NCBI GenBank assembly: GCA_016219985.1
Contig: JACRJO010000017.1
Coordinates: 1 to 64,000 of the forward strand
DNA from: Sphingobacteriales bacterium
Lineage (GTDB): Bacteria > Bacteroidota > Bacteroidia > Chitinophagales > Chitinophagaceae
Reading direction: 5' to 3'
DNA length: 64,000 nt
The notes beneath the pieces are model-generated. The model was not told the origin of the DNA. It saw nothing but the letters and a program-made list of their open reading frames with translations, and did no database searches. The translations under genes and the position numbers were made by a program. Shown one piece after another: positions 25,107 to 35,639 of the stretch (the first letter of the stretch is position 1; every line of letters begins with the position of its first letter).

Positions 25107-25270
25107 TTCCCCGTTTTTTTCGTACCTTGCAGCCATGCTGTTTCACTGTAACATGCAAAGAAGCGTCCTACGCTCAAACCTGGATCTCCTCAATCACCGA
25201 GGATAAGATTGTTGTAGCCGGCTCTGCCGGTTGTTTCCCTGTTCCATTTCTTCATCTTTAATTTTCAACT

Positions 25271-26506
25271 ATGAACCCCGTTATAGCTATGCCGGAAAAA
25301 TCCCTTCACTATCTCGAACTGGAAGAAAAGTACAGTGCCCATAATTACCACCCCCTGCCCGTAGTGCTGAGCAAGGGAAAAGGTGTATATGTATGGGATG
25401 TGGAAGGTAAACGGTACTTTGATTTCCTGAGCGGCTATTCTGCCGTAAACCAGGGCCATTGTCACCCGGTGATCCTGGAAGCTTTCCTGGAACAGGCCCG
25501 GCAACTGACGCTTACGAGCCGGGCTTTTTACAGTGACCAGTTAGGGGAATACACAAAATATATCACTGACTACTTCGGGTATGATAAAGTATTACCCATG
25601 AATACCGGGGCTGAAGGAGTGGAAACAGCGATCAAGCTTTGCCGTAAATGGGCCTATAAAGTAAAAGGGATTGAAGAAGGGAAGGCGGTGATCATTGCAT
25701 GCGAAGGCAATTTTCATGGCCGGACCACCACTATCATTTCCTTCAGCAGCGATCCTTCGGCCCGTAAAGATTTCGGGCCTTACACTCCCGGGTTCAAAAC
25801 CATTCCCTACGATGACCTGGAAGCCCTGGCGGCCGCCCTGGCAGATAAAAATGTGGCCGGCTTCTTAGTTGAACCCATACAGGGAGAAGCGGGTGTCCGG
25901 GTACCGGCGGAGGGTTATCTCGCCAAAGCAAAAGCGCTCTGCCTGGAGGCAGGTGTGTTGTTTATTGCGGATGAAATCCAGACGGGACTGGCCCGTACCG
26001 GCCGGATGCTGGCCTGCGATCATGAACAGGTAAGACCCGATATCCTGATTCTTGGCAAAGCCCTGAGCGCCGGTATGATGCCGGTAAGCGCCGTGCTGGC
26101 TGATGATGAGATCATGCTGACCATTCAACCCGGGGAACACGGATCCACTTATGGTGGCAACCCCCTGGCCTGTAAAGTGGCGGTCAGCGCCCTGCAGGTA
26201 TTAAAGGACGAAAAAATGACGGAAAATGCAGCCCTCCGTGGCGAACAGTTAAGGAAGGGACTGGCCGGTCTGCATTCGAAACATATCTCACTTATCCGCG
26301 GAAAAGGTTTATTAAACGCGATCGTGATCCATCATCCCGATCCCGAAGCAGCCTGGGAGCTTTGCCTGCTGCTAAAGGAAAACGGTTTGCTGGCCAAGCC
26401 CACGCATGGGGATAAGATTCGTTTTGCCCCCCCGCTGCTGATCACAGAACAGGAAATCAACGAGGCGGTGGAGATCATCGGGAAAAGCCTGGAAGCGCTG
26501 GGTTAA
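25271..26506 (+). CDS. rocD: Ornithine aminotransferase
   Basis: A 411-aa class-III PLP-dependent aminotransferase; ornithine + 2-oxoglutarate to glutamate semialdehyde + glutamate. Visible motifs are [67 protein letters not shown] (PLP-binding Asp), [17 protein letters not shown] (PLP Lys) and [14 protein letters not shown]. It is closest to the ornithine, rather than acetylornithine, subgroup. The 164 bp upstream holds no gene; a promoter-like TACCTTG lies near 25123. Confidence 0.92.
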   Translation: MNPVIAMPEKSLHYLELEEKYSAHNYHPLPVVLSKGKGVYVWDVEGKRYFDFLSGYSAVNQGHCHPVILEAFLEQARQLTLTSRAFYSDQLGEYTKYITDYFGYDKVLPMNTGAEGVETAIKLCRKWAYKVKGIEEGKAVIIACEGNFHGRTTTIISFSSDPSARKDFGPYTPGFKTIPYDDLEALAAALADKNVAGFLVEPIQGEAGVRVPAEGYLAKAKALCLEAGVLFIADEIQTGLARTGRMLACDHEQVRPDILILGKALSAGMMPVSAVLADDEIMLTIQPGEHGSTYGGNPLACKVAVSALQVLKDEKMTENAALRGEQLRKGLAGLHSKHISLIRGKGLLNAIVIHHPDPEAAWELCLLLKENGLLAKPTHGDKIRFAPPLLITEQEINEAVEIIGKSLEALG

Positions 26507-26694
26507 AAAAATCTTAGCTAACTATACTTTTAACCCCAATAAGGTATCATAAGTTCGCCTTTCAACTATTATTAAGCTGAAGGACAACAAACCGGCTGCC
26601 TTACCTATGCCTGCCCCGTACTATGAAAAGGCACTGAACAATAGGTGAAAGACCTGATTGAAATATTTTGTCCCGGCCGAAAAATAATTCTGTT

Positions 26695-29289
26695 TCATAG
26701 CCGGATGAATGGAACCCGCTTCAATGGTTGCTGGTCCCGGATCTGCAACTGGTACACACCCGCCGGCAAGGCGGATAGATTCAACTGTACAGACTGGGCG
26801 CCTTTCTTAATAAACACAAACCGGCTTTGCCATAAACGGCCGGAATTGTCCAGTATCATCCATCGGGTCAGCCTGTCTTTTTCTGACAGTACCCGGAGCC
26901 GTCCTTCCCCGGTCACCGGGTTAGGAAAAATGGAAGAAACAATAAACCCACTGTTAGTATTCCGGAAAATGACGATCTGGCTATACGCGTATTCTCCATT
27001 TGCACCAACTGTTTTCAGCCGGTAATAATTCAGTCCCTCCAATGGTTGTTCATCTTTCCACTGATATGCCAGGCTCCTGTCATTGGCTGGTACCGTATAG
27101 ATGGAACTAAACTGAATGCCATCCCGGGAACGTTCCACTTCAAAGCGGGTGGAAGCCGGGCAGGCCGTGGCAAGCACCCAGTTCAGCAACGCGGCTCCCT
27201 CTCCAATTGGTCCTGCAGAAAATGAAAGCAGTTTTACCGGCAGGGGCAGGCTGGTTCTTGCCAGCCCATAGGGAGAAAATTGACTGAGACCGGTTATCCG
27301 GACGGTACGCAGGCTGCCTCCTGCATTTACCAATGGCTGTGGCACGCCGGCCGACAGCCAGTACCCGTTCGACCTGTGCCAGGCCTGCACGGGTTCTGCA
27401 TCATAGGGAGCGGTTGTAAACAGTCCCCCTGTTTGCAAGGCCTGGTCAAACCGGAACGTGATATCCGCTCCCGCAGCAGGCGGGTTTACAGAAGGCTGGA
27501 TATACCAGGTCAGCAACACAGCCCCATTCGTGTTTTGCGGCAGGTCTGCCACAATCCCGTCATTCACCCGGACCGACCAGTCATGCCCGCTCCCGTTCTC
27601 AATCAGCACCGGGTTATAACGGCTATGACCAACCGGGAATAAAACCCCGGCCGCACCCGGGCTCCTGAGTTGCAGGCTGCCGGTGCCGCCGGTACGGATA
27701 TAACTGCCGGAGGATCCCCCGCTGAGGGTTCCCGTGACGAGCAGGGTATAATTGCCCGTTTCGATATAGGTATTTGCAGGCAGGAGACTGAGATTCCCCG
27801 AAATAGTTTTGTCATTTAACAGGCTGACCGTAGTTCCTGTTGCAGCGCCCACCTGCAGACCGCCGGAGGCGGAGAGGTTCAGGGCGCCGGTACCGCCCAG
27901 GACTGCCGTTGTGCCATCAATAACCAGCAGGCCGCAGCTGGCGGTGGTTGAAATAGTTCCGGTTCCGCGGATCCCGTTTCTGAAAATTTTCTGTCCCGCA
28001 GATGTAAAACTGATATTACCATTGGCCTCGAACACCCCGTTTACCCGGGTAGCGGCCGCCGCCCCGGCACTCAATGAAATATTCTGGGTGAGCCGCAATA
28101 CAGGGATCGTGGTTTCATTTACGTTGGGAAAATAGGTAACGCCATTGGAGCCCATCCCGTTGTAAGAATTTTCAAGTACTGCCGCATCTTCATAAATATA
28201 GCTTGCCGAATGCACCGCGGCCCCGGGGATGGTGGACAATCCTCCTGCCGCGATCCGGAGTATCGCTCCTGTCTTAACCAGTACCGAAGCAGATGCCCCC
28301 GAAAAAACCGGCGGATTATTCGCTGCTGACAGCACCAGGACGCCCCCGTTTTGAATAACCAGGTCATCTCCCGTTCCGTCATTGATCATAAACCGGCTGC
28401 CGGTATGATGCAGCAGGCCTCCTGATTCGATCGTTAATTGATCAGCCGTACCAAAATAATTATAGGTAATCGTATGACCGGCCCGGATCCGGATACTGCC
28501 GGCATACCGGGTGGGCAGTTCCGTTGCGGCTGACCAGTTTGCCTGGTCGGCAGAAACCTCCCAGGCAGAAAGCTCACTCCAGCTGCCGCTGCCGGCAGAA
28601 CGGTAATGCCTATCCGAAGGAAGGACAAAACCCGGGCTGATGGTTATATCATCAATGGCCAGCCCGTCATCCGCCCCGCTGGCATCCGGGTCGGTCCAGC
28701 GGAAATAGCCCGTACTGCCGTCAGGGATCAGGATCCCGGTGATGGTACCTGTTATCAGCGTACGGTTGGGCGCCGCGTTCCCATCGAGTGGTCCCGTGGC
28801 GCCGGAGTTAACAGGCGCTGTAAAATCAAGGATATCGAGATCAGCCCAATCGCCGGCCGAAAGCGTGGCGGCATTCAGGCTGAACTGAAAATCCAGGCGA
28901 TCCTGTCGCCCGGCATTTCCCAGCCTCCATTGTTCACCCGTGAAGGAAACCGTGATGCTGGTTATGGTGCTGCCGGTATTATTGGTAAAGTAAAAACCAA
29001 AAACAGGATTCAGTGTGCCCGACTGCAATGTACCCAATGCTCTTTCCGGGAGGCCGGTCGTACCAAAACTGTAGGTATCACCCGCACTGCCGGAACCATT
29101 ACCAGCTGCATACAATCCGTCAGCGGCCGCTCCGGACTCTGCCGTATTCCAGCCATCGGGAAAAACGCCGGAGGTTCCGTTACTGACCAGGGAATTAAAA
29201 TCCTGGTTGTAAACCCCGGTTAACGGGTACTGACCGGCTGCGCACAAGGAGAACAGTACCGAAAAAGATAAAAGAATCTTCTTCCGCAT
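26695..29289 (-). CDS. Large secreted protein with T9SS type A sorting domain
   Basis: An 864-aa protein. A signal peptide (residues 1-19, ending CAAGQ) is followed by an N-terminal domain typical of Bacteroidota surface proteins (YNQDFNSLVSNGTSG, then a strand-rich region with LAIDDITI). A long Gly/Ser/Thr-rich beta-repeat region follows, with motifs such as LTIESGGLLHHTG and NGGVLVLSAANN, like the beta-helical repeats of adhesins. A fibronectin-like segment (LLSFSAGPIGEGAALLNW...) precedes the T9SS sorting domain (SIFPNPVTGEGRLRVLSEKD ... LPAGVYQLQI). It should be exported through T9SS and attached to the surface. The ligand is unknown. Confidence 0.87.
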   Translation of the reverse strand: MRKKILLSFSVLFSLCAAGQYPLTGVYNQDFNSLVSNGTSGVFPDGWNTAESGAAADGLYAAGNGSGSAGDTYSFGTTGLPERALGTLQSGTLNPVFGFYFTNNTGSTITSITVSFTGEQWRLGNAGRQDRLDFQFSLNAATLSAGDWADLDILDFTAPVNSGATGPLDGNAAPNRTLITGTITGILIPDGSTGYFRWTDPDASGADDGLAIDDITISPGFVLPSDRHYRSAGSGSWSELSAWEVSADQANWSAATELPTRYAGSIRIRAGHTITYNYFGTADQLTIESGGLLHHTGSRFMINDGTGDDLVIQNGGVLVLSAANNPPVFSGASASVLVKTGAILRIAAGGLSTIPGAAVHSASYIYEDAAVLENSYNGMGSNGVTYFPNVNETTIPVLRLTQNISLSAGAAAATRVNGVFEANGNISFTSAGQKIFRNGIRGTGTISTTASCGLLVIDGTTAVLGGTGALNLSASGGLQVGAATGTTVSLLNDKTISGNLSLLPANTYIETGNYTLLVTGTLSGGSSGSYIRTGGTGSLQLRSPGAAGVLFPVGHSRYNPVLIENGSGHDWSVRVNDGIVADLPQNTNGAVLLTWYIQPSVNPPAAGADITFRFDQALQTGGLFTTAPYDAEPVQAWHRSNGYWLSAGVPQPLVNAGGSLRTVRITGLSQFSPYGLARTSLPLPVKLLSFSAGPIGEGAALLNWVLATACPASTRFEVERSRDGIQFSSIYTVPANDRSLAYQWKDEQPLEGLNYYRLKTVGANGEYAYSQIVIFRNTNSGFIVSSIFPNPVTGEGRLRVLSEKDRLTRWMILDNSGRLWQSRFVFIKKGAQSVQLNLSALPAGVYQLQIRDQQPLKRVPFIRL

Positions 29290-29445
29290 AAACTTTCATT
29301 TAAGGATAAGTAGTGGCGGGAACGGTTGTGGTTTTTCCCGGGAAATTGGCGATTGCCGGCCAGCAGGCATTCAGCAAATCTGATCCCAAAAGAAAAACAG
29401 AATGGAGAATCAGCCTTGGGAAAAAAACAAAATTTTGAAGGGAAT

Positions 29446-29844
29446 TTAAGCGGCAGTACCCGGTTTAATTTTGATATCCGGGAATAAAGCCGAATATAAC
29501 ATCAGGGCAGAAGCCAGCAGCATCAGGTAAAATCCGGTCTCCCGGGTGGGGCACTCCCCGGCTTTACAGGTTCCGATCACCAGGAAATTGCGCAGGGCCC
29601 AGGCGCTGTTCAGGGCGACTACAAACAGGTTTCCCCGTTTGGCCCAGAGACGGGGTACGATGGTGAATACGATAAAAAAAGCCAGCAATACAAAATGGAT
29701 ATAGGCCGGTTTCCCGTAATTGGTCCCGGTGGCATCCACACCGCTTACCACGATCTGCTTTGACTCAATCGTTACCCAGGGAAGGAAAGCAGCGATAATA
29801 AGTAACAGGGCCGCAGCAAGACCGATCCATTTTGAATATCTCAT
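29446..29844 (-). CDS. Small membrane protein of unknown function
   Basis: A 132-aa protein with four hydrophobic segments: WIGLAAALLLIIAAFLPWV, IHFVLLAFFIVFTIVP, LFVVALNSAWALRNFLVI and FYLMLLASALMLYSALF. A Cys pair lies between the last two (TCKAGECPTRETG). I do not recognise the family. It follows the large secreted gene's start on the same strand (157 bp apart) and may be independent. Confidence 0.6.
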   Translation of the reverse strand: MRYSKWIGLAAALLLIIAAFLPWVTIESKQIVVSGVDATGTNYGKPAYIHFVLLAFFIVFTIVPRLWAKRGNLFVVALNSAWALRNFLVIGTCKAGECPTRETGFYLMLLASALMLYSALFPDIKIKPGTAA

Positions 29845-29930
29845 ATATCTTATTTAAACGGACCGCAAGATACTGAAACAACATAAACCCGCCCCGGCAG
29901 CCGGCCACCGGGGCGGAGTTTCTTTCTTAT

Positions 29931-30608
29931 TTATAATTTAAATCCAAGGCTGACACCGAAAACACGGTGCTTGTTCTTATCATCCGCGCTGCTGTTACTG
30001 CCACTTTGCAATTTGGCCAGTCCATGCCCGTAATGTGCGGAGATAACCAGGTTCGGCATTTCAATCCCCGCTGTGGCATTCAGCCCGTAGTCAAAGCGTT
30101 TCAGAATTCCGTATCCGGATCCTTCCTCATAATTGAGTGTGGAGGGATCATCATTGGACCACTGAATATTTTCCTCGCTTTTGAATGAGGTCCCCAGGAA
30201 TTTACCCTCTGTCTTATTCTTTCCGGCCACCCCCATCGCGAGGTAGGGACCGCCGCCCGCAAAGAAACGAAGAGGCCCTGTGGGTGTTTTGAATACAAAA
30301 TTGGCCGGTACTTCAATATACAGGGGATTGCTGGTGGCCCTGTAATAAGTAGGATCCGTTACGGCGCCGGATTGAGTTTTTGATCCTTTCCCGGTCAGCA
30401 GCAGGCCCGGCTGAAAGAAAAACATGGGCGCTATTTTCACATCCCCTGCTATCCCCAGCTGGAAGCTGGTCAGCAGGGAATTTTTATCAACATCACCGTC
30501 ATTGGTGATACTGATATTCGCAAAATTGATCCCGGCACGGAGTACCTGCGCCTTTACCGACAGCCCGGTCATTAAAAGCAGCAGCACTGACAAAATGATT
30601 GTTTTCAT
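29931..30608 (-). CDS. Outer-membrane beta-barrel protein (PorT-like)
   Basis: A 225-aa protein with a signal peptide (residues 1-20, ending SVKAQ). Barrel-like strands follow: VLRAGINFANISITNDGD, FQLGIAGDVKIAPMFFFQPGLLLT and LRFFAGGGPYLAMGVAG. The C-terminal strand ends in RVFGVSLGFKL. This is the pattern of PorT-family or related small porin-like proteins of Bacteroidota; no specific cargo or partner can be assigned. About 280 bp upstream (30609-30890) shows no gene. Confidence 0.72.
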   Translation of the reverse strand: MKTIILSVLLLLMTGLSVKAQVLRAGINFANISITNDGDVDKNSLLTSFQLGIAGDVKIAPMFFFQPGLLLTGKGSKTQSGAVTDPTYYRATSNPLYIEVPANFVFKTPTGPLRFFAGGGPYLAMGVAGKNKTEGKFLGTSFKSEENIQWSNDDPSTLNYEEGSGYGILKRFDYGLNATAGIEMPNLVISAHYGHGLAKLQSGSNSSADDKNKHRVFGVSLGFKL

Positions 30609-30890
30609 ATCCTTTTTTTTGTTGTTAATTCAATTACAAAAGTCCTGCCATCTTTCCGGTACAGCATCCGTTCTGTGTCATGTTTCCGCAGAGAGCTGTT
30701 CACCGGAAAAAGGCCATCATAAGACCCGGCCCTGCACTAAAGGTTTATTTTGCCGGATTTTTTTTTGAAAAAGATTTATTCCGGTAAATACCGGAACGTA
30801 AAAGCTCTTTTCGGCTCCAATTGAGAAAAATAAAGAAGACAGCCCCGCATATTTAAACTCCGTGGGAATGTATACAGTATTGCATTTCGG

Positions 30891-31544
30891 TTATATCACG
30901 ATGACCGGCTCCTTCCCTCCGGGAGCCATGGCATAACTGAAAATAGTTTCTGCCAGGAAAGCCGGGGTCTGCCAGGTACTGAAATCCGCTCCCGGCATGG
31001 AGGCCCGGTTTTGCGGTGTGTCAATAATAAAAGGTACCAGCACAAAGGCCCTTACCTCCCTGCCGGCCGCTTCCTCATTGATCAGGCCGGCGAGGCGGAA
31101 CAATAGCGACTTGGCGAGTCCGTAAGCCACAACCCCCTTGCTTTTTTTTTCATCAAGACCAGCCTGGGATCCGATGAAAAAAATAGTCCCCCTGCCCTGC
31201 TTCAGCATCTGGAGAAAAAGAGGCCGGGCCACATTGTAGGCTGTTTCCAGGTTCAGCCTGATCTGATCCGCTATATCCTTTGTCCCCGTCCCTTCGATAT
31301 CCCCCATCGCAAACCCGCCAACAGTAAGTATGGCAGTTTCAACTGTGCCCTGTTTCTTAATCACGGATGACACCCAGTCCCCTGATGCGGTTTCATCCGA
31401 CAGGTCCACCTGGTTTCCTTCATAACCGGTCCATGCGGCAGGCAACAGTCCCGTGCCGCAAACCGAAAATCCTTCTGCCAGGAATTTCCGGACGACGGCC
31501 TTCCCCAGGTTCCCGGCGGCACCGGTGACAATGGCTGTTTTCAT
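30891..31544 (-). CDS. Short-chain dehydrogenase/reductase
   Basis: A 217-aa NAD(P)-dependent oxidoreductase. The start MKTAIVTGAAGNLGKAV carries the TGxxxGxG cofactor motif and the active-site pair reads YGLAKS (YxxxK). The Ser of the catalytic triad is probably in IFFIGSQAG. I chose ATG 31544; a 12-residue upstream extension is not conserved-looking. It is shorter than most SDRs (~250 aa) but the core is complete. Substrate unknown. Confidence 0.85.
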   Translation of the reverse strand: MKTAIVTGAAGNLGKAVVRKFLAEGFSVCGTGLLPAAWTGYEGNQVDLSDETASGDWVSSVIKKQGTVETAILTVGGFAMGDIEGTGTKDIADQIRLNLETAYNVARPLFLQMLKQGRGTIFFIGSQAGLDEKKSKGVVAYGLAKSLLFRLAGLINEEAAGREVRAFVLVPFIIDTPQNRASMPGADFSTWQTPAFLAETIFSYAMAPGGKEPVIVI

Positions 31545-31683
31545 ACGATTGATGTTTTTACGAATGTAGCGAAAAACCACAGGCAGCTAATACACCTGCC
31601 CATACGATTGGGGTTATGTTAAGCTTAAAATATCATTTAAAGGTTTGCCCGGGCTGTGAACCAGGAGTTAGCCGGTGAACGGG

Positions 31684-31712
31684 CCCCCGCCGTAGCAGTA
31701 GCGAAGGCGGAC
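31684..31712. repeat. GC-rich palindrome in the gap before 31814
   Basis: CCGCC / GGCGG around GTAGCAGTAGCGAA. A close relative is at 51428-51453 (CCCGCC / GGCGGG). The gap 31545-31813 otherwise shows no gene. Confidence 0.4.
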
Positions 31713-31813
31713 TCGCAGCCCGGAACTCACAGTTCACGGTCCACCGCTAATTGTGAATATGTCAAAAGATAATTAACTTAATATTAGTTGTAAATTACCT
31801 GTTCAGCATCCTC

Positions 31814-33823
31814 ATGGTAAAGCATCGCCTGATCGTTTTGTTATCCCTGCTTTCGGGTCCGGTCTTACAGGCACAGCAAACCTGCACCATCCCCGGTCAG
31901 ACCCCTGTATCTGCCATTCCTGTTTGCGGCAGCGAACCCTTTACCATTAATACCCCATCTTATTGCGGGGCCACCCCGGTACCGGTTCCCTGCCCGGCCA
32001 GTTTCCCGTACCAGAACAGCAATCCTAATTACTTCCGCATGGCCTGTTATAGCGCCGGCACCCTGGGCTTTATCATTACTCCCGATATGGCGGCGGCAAA
32101 TTATGACTGGCAGTTGTTTGATATTAGCAGCCGGAACCCCTATGATATTTTCACAGAGCCCTCACTGTTTGTCGCCTGTAACTGGTCGGCAGAGCCGGGT
32201 GAAACCGGTACTTCGCCGGATGGCATAGATACCATTGTTTGTGCCGGTTCCGGGCAGGCTGTATTCAGCAGGATGCCGCAGATCCTCCAGGGACATACGT
32301 ACCTGCTGATGGTCTGCAACCAGAATGCTTCTCCCGGCAATTACCAGCTGACATTTACCGGGGGTACAGCCAGCATCACCGACGATATTGAACCCCGGAT
32401 GGATTATGCCGGCATCAGTTGTGACGGATCGAAAATCATGCTCCGCCTGAATAAAAAAGTCAGGTGCAGCAGTATCGCCCCTGATGGATCTGATTTCAGC
32501 CTGGGCAACGGGCTGACGATTCTTTCCGCGACCCCGGCCGACTGCAGTTCTGTTTTTGGCAGCGATTCCATTTACATCCTGCTCGCCCAGCCACTGCCCA
32601 ATGGCCTTTATTCACTGCAGGTAAACACTGGTTCCGATGGAAATTCGCTTTTGGATATTTGCAGCAAGGCCATACCGGATGGCCAGTCAATTCCATTAAC
32701 CGTTTCGGATCAGCAACAAACAGTATTGCAACAGGCAGCGGTAAATCCCTGTTCACCTGATTCCGCTGAACTGTTATTCAGTAAACCAGTACGCTGTTCC
32801 AGCATCAGCCCTGACGGCAGCCAGTTCCTTATTTCAGGCCCGCAGGGAGCCAGCATTACCCGGGCAACCGGGACCACTTGCATCAATAATCCTGTTACAC
32901 AGAAGATCCGGGTCCGGTTTAATGCTGTCTTACTGATCCCCGGCACCTACCAGGTACAATTGAATCCTGGAGCCGGCAGTCCCCTCGTTGATGAATGCAA
33001 TGTTCCGCTCTCAACCGCCAGCGCCGTTTTTTTCACGAGCTTCCCGGGGGTATCAGCCGATTTTACCTATAGCATAGAGGAATCCTGCCAGGACAGCCGG
33101 TATTCATTCTTTCATAACGGCAACAATGGGGTGAACAGCTGGAACTGGGCCTTTGGCAACACGGGTTCCAGTGTACTGCAAAACCCTGTACAGCTATTTA
33201 CCGGGGCCGGCCAGCATACGATCCGGCTGGATGTATCCAACGGTTCCTGCACCGACCGCGTGGAAAAAACGATTGTCCAATCCGCCGGGATCGCCGCGGC
33301 TTTTGAAACGGATGCTGTTCTTTGTCCCGGCGACACCCTGCATATCCTGAATAAAAGCACAGGCAGCATCGATCGCTGGGACTGGGATTTTGGGAACGGG
33401 CTTACCAGCAGCCTGCCGCAACCCCGCTCCGTGCAATACGGACCGGTATCCCGGGAAACCGTTTATTCCATAAAACTAACAGTTACCAATAACCGCCTTA
33501 ACTGCAGTGACACAGCCCGAAGGTCCGTTCGCGTATTAAGCAGTTGTATCATCGCGGTACCGACGGCTTTCAGCCCCAACGGGGACGGGTTAAATGATTT
33601 TCTTTTCCCGTTGAATTCGGAAAGGATGGAGCAACTTCAGTTCAGTATTTATAACCGGGCTGGTCAGCTCCTTTTTCAAACCAGGGGACAAGGAGGAAAA
33701 TGGGATGGCCGGGTAAAAGGTCAGTTACAGGAGCCCGGGATCTATGTATGGGTACTCAGTTATACCCAACCCGGCACCCTCCGGAAAATACTGCTCAGGG
33801 GAATATCAATGCTTGTCCGGTAG
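31814..33823 (+). CDS. Secreted PKD-domain protein with CHU_C (gliding/T9SS) C-terminal domain
   Basis: A 669-aa protein. A signal peptide (residues 1-20, ending VLQAQ) is followed by a Cys-rich region and two Ig-like beta domains. Two PKD domains follow (NSWNWAFGNTGSS and DRWDWDFGNGLTSS). The CHU_C sorting domain closes the protein (PTAFSPNGDGLNDFLFP ... GIYVWVLSYTQPG). CHU_C is a T9SS sorting signal often called gliding motility-associated. The protein should be exported and surface-attached; the ligand is unknown. Its last 18 bp overlap the convergent permease gene. Confidence 0.86.
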   Translation: MVKHRLIVLLSLLSGPVLQAQQTCTIPGQTPVSAIPVCGSEPFTINTPSYCGATPVPVPCPASFPYQNSNPNYFRMACYSAGTLGFIITPDMAAANYDWQLFDISSRNPYDIFTEPSLFVACNWSAEPGETGTSPDGIDTIVCAGSGQAVFSRMPQILQGHTYLLMVCNQNASPGNYQLTFTGGTASITDDIEPRMDYAGISCDGSKIMLRLNKKVRCSSIAPDGSDFSLGNGLTILSATPADCSSVFGSDSIYILLAQPLPNGLYSLQVNTGSDGNSLLDICSKAIPDGQSIPLTVSDQQQTVLQQAAVNPCSPDSAELLFSKPVRCSSISPDGSQFLISGPQGASITRATGTTCINNPVTQKIRVRFNAVLLIPGTYQVQLNPGAGSPLVDECNVPLSTASAVFFTSFPGVSADFTYSIEESCQDSRYSFFHNGNNGVNSWNWAFGNTGSSVLQNPVQLFTGAGQHTIRLDVSNGSCTDRVEKTIVQSAGIAAAFETDAVLCPGDTLHILNKSTGSIDRWDWDFGNGLTSSLPQPRSVQYGPVSRETVYSIKLTVTNNRLNCSDTARRSVRVLSSCIIAVPTAFSPNGDGLNDFLFPLNSERMEQLQFSIYNRAGQLLFQTRGQGGKWDGRVKGQLQEPGIYVWVLSYTQPGTLRKILLRGISMLVR

Positions 33824-35257
33824 CTCGTTTGCAACTTCCCGGTTCTTTTTCCGGAAATAAAAAAACAGCGGAACGCCCAGCGCCGTGATGATCATTCCCA
33901 GCAGGGAGTTAATGACCGGTTGCCGGCCCGCCAGGTAATTACTCACATCACTGTACACTGTTGTAATAAGGTAAAAAGCGGAAAAGCCGATGAATAATAA
34001 GGTGATGAAGGGATGTCCCCAGATCCGGTAAGGCCGGTCGGCATGCGGCATTTTTTTCCGCAGCATGAAGATGCCCACCGCACCGAGGCCATAAGCGATC
34101 CAGGTGATGAATACAAACATATCCGCCAGCATATCAAAGGAACCCGTCAGGATAAACATACAGGTCCAGGCCCCGTGCAGCCACAGGGCATTGCCCGGGG
34201 TTTGGTGACGGGGATGCTCTTTCCCGGTCCAGGTGCTGAATACCCTATCTTTTCCCATGGCATACGTGATCCGGGCTGTGGCCATCACATTCCCATTAAT
34301 GGCGCCAAAGGTGCAGATCACAATCATCGCGGCCACGATGGCCTCACTGGTTTGTCCCAGGGCCACTCCCATCGCATCAGCGGCCACCAGCGGGGAAGCC
34401 GCCACCTGTTCCACCGGCAATACATAGAGGTAGGCCTGGTTGACGAGTACATAGACGATCATGCAAACCAATACACCCAGCCAGAGACTTCGCGGGATGT
34501 TCTTTTGCGGTTGCTTTACTTCGCCGGCCATGGATGCAATATTGATCCAGCCATCATAGGCAAAAAAAGCGCCGGTCATAGCGGCAATGATCCCGCTCAG
34601 CAAAGCGCCGCCCTGCTTCGGCTGCTGTGCTTCAAAGAAATGACTGGTTGAACCATGTCCCGAAATAAAAATGCCGGTTACCAGCACAGCAATCACGGCT
34701 ATTTTTATAAAGGTGGATATAACCTGGAAATAGCTTCCCGCCTTTACACTGAGGTAATTGATCCAGGTAAGCCCGGTCACCAGGACAATGGCCAGCCCCT
34801 TCACCCCGAAATCTTTCAGCGGGTACAGGTCACCGATAAAGGGTATATGCCAGGCATGGGCGCTGACCACCGCTTCGCTGAAATGCGGCAGTTGCAGAAA
34901 ATAATCGGCATAGAAGGCGCATACAAAGGCAATGGCTGCTACGGCAGCCGTATTAATTACTGCGAAAGCGGCCCATCCGTACAGGAAGGCGATAAAATCA
35001 CCAAAGGTCTTCCGGAAAAAAATATAGATGCCGCCTGTTTCAGGCATCATCGCACCGAGTTCAGCATATACCAGTGCGCCAAACAGGGAGAACAGACCGG
35101 CCAGTATCCAGACCAGTGTGAGCCAGACCGGGGATCCCAACTGGGCCGCCATACTCGAAGGTTTCATAAAGACCCCTGAGCCGATAATACTCCCGGTAAT
35201 AATGGAAGTAGCGGACCAGAACCCGATCTTTTTCGCAAGGGAGGGTGAAGCAGTCAT
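33806..35257 (-). CDS. APC-family amino-acid permease
   Basis: A 483-aa inner-membrane transporter with about 12 hydrophobic segments. The signature ATSIITGSIIGSGVFMKPS near the N-terminus is typical of the APC superfamily. A later segment, GNALWLHGAWTCMF, and the run VFITWIAYGLGAVGIFML also fit LAT/serine-type members. The substrate cannot be predicted. I chose ATG 35257; the upstream frame to 35446 is not conserved-looking. The gene is convergent with the CHU_C protein, overlapping by 18 bp. Confidence 0.88.
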   Translation of the reverse strand: MTASPSLAKKIGFWSATSIITGSIIGSGVFMKPSSMAAQLGSPVWLTLVWILAGLFSLFGALVYAELGAMMPETGGIYIFFRKTFGDFIAFLYGWAAFAVINTAAVAAIAFVCAFYADYFLQLPHFSEAVVSAHAWHIPFIGDLYPLKDFGVKGLAIVLVTGLTWINYLSVKAGSYFQVISTFIKIAVIAVLVTGIFISGHGSTSHFFEAQQPKQGGALLSGIIAAMTGAFFAYDGWINIASMAGEVKQPQKNIPRSLWLGVLVCMIVYVLVNQAYLYVLPVEQVAASPLVAADAMGVALGQTSEAIVAAMIVICTFGAINGNVMATARITYAMGKDRVFSTWTGKEHPRHQTPGNALWLHGAWTCMFILTGSFDMLADMFVFITWIAYGLGAVGIFMLRKKMPHADRPYRIWGHPFITLLFIGFSAFYLITTVYSDVSNYLAGRQPVINSLLGMIITALGVPLFFYFRKKNREVANELPDKH

Positions 35258-35383
35258 ACTTGAAAAAGGAAGATAAGAACTTGTTCTAATTAACCCCCTG
35301 TTTACACCCGAAAACCCGGGATAATTATTGCAGGTGCTTCCCGGTGCCGGGTTATTGGCAAATGTCGCTGATACAGCATACAA

Positions 35384-35417
35384 AACGGGCTGTCTCATTT
35401 GAAGGAGACAGCCCGTT
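35384..35417 (-). terminator. Inverted repeat downstream of the ABC-F gene
   Basis: A 13-bp perfect repeat AACGGGCTGTCTC / GAGACAGCCCGTT around an 8-nt loop, followed on the minus strand by TTTT. It is the likely terminator of the minus-strand ABC-F transcript, placed before the permease. Similar GGCTGTCTC hairpins end the reprolysin gene (37631-37657) and, in shorter form, secDF (63229-63260). Confidence 0.6.
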
Positions 35418-35639
35418 CCAATAAATTCATTTTCCCCTGGTTTCAACCCGAATGTACAGTACTGCTTGTCTGTACATACCTTCCGGCCGGATACTAATTT
35501 TTCCCGGAAGGACTAACAGGTACGGTAGGAATGGATTCCGGAATATTTTTTACAGTTGGTCTGCTGCTAAGGTAGAAAGAAGTTTGCGTTTTAGCAAGCG
35601 CCGGGTGTTAGGAAATCTACGTATGAGGTTAGTTGGCAG

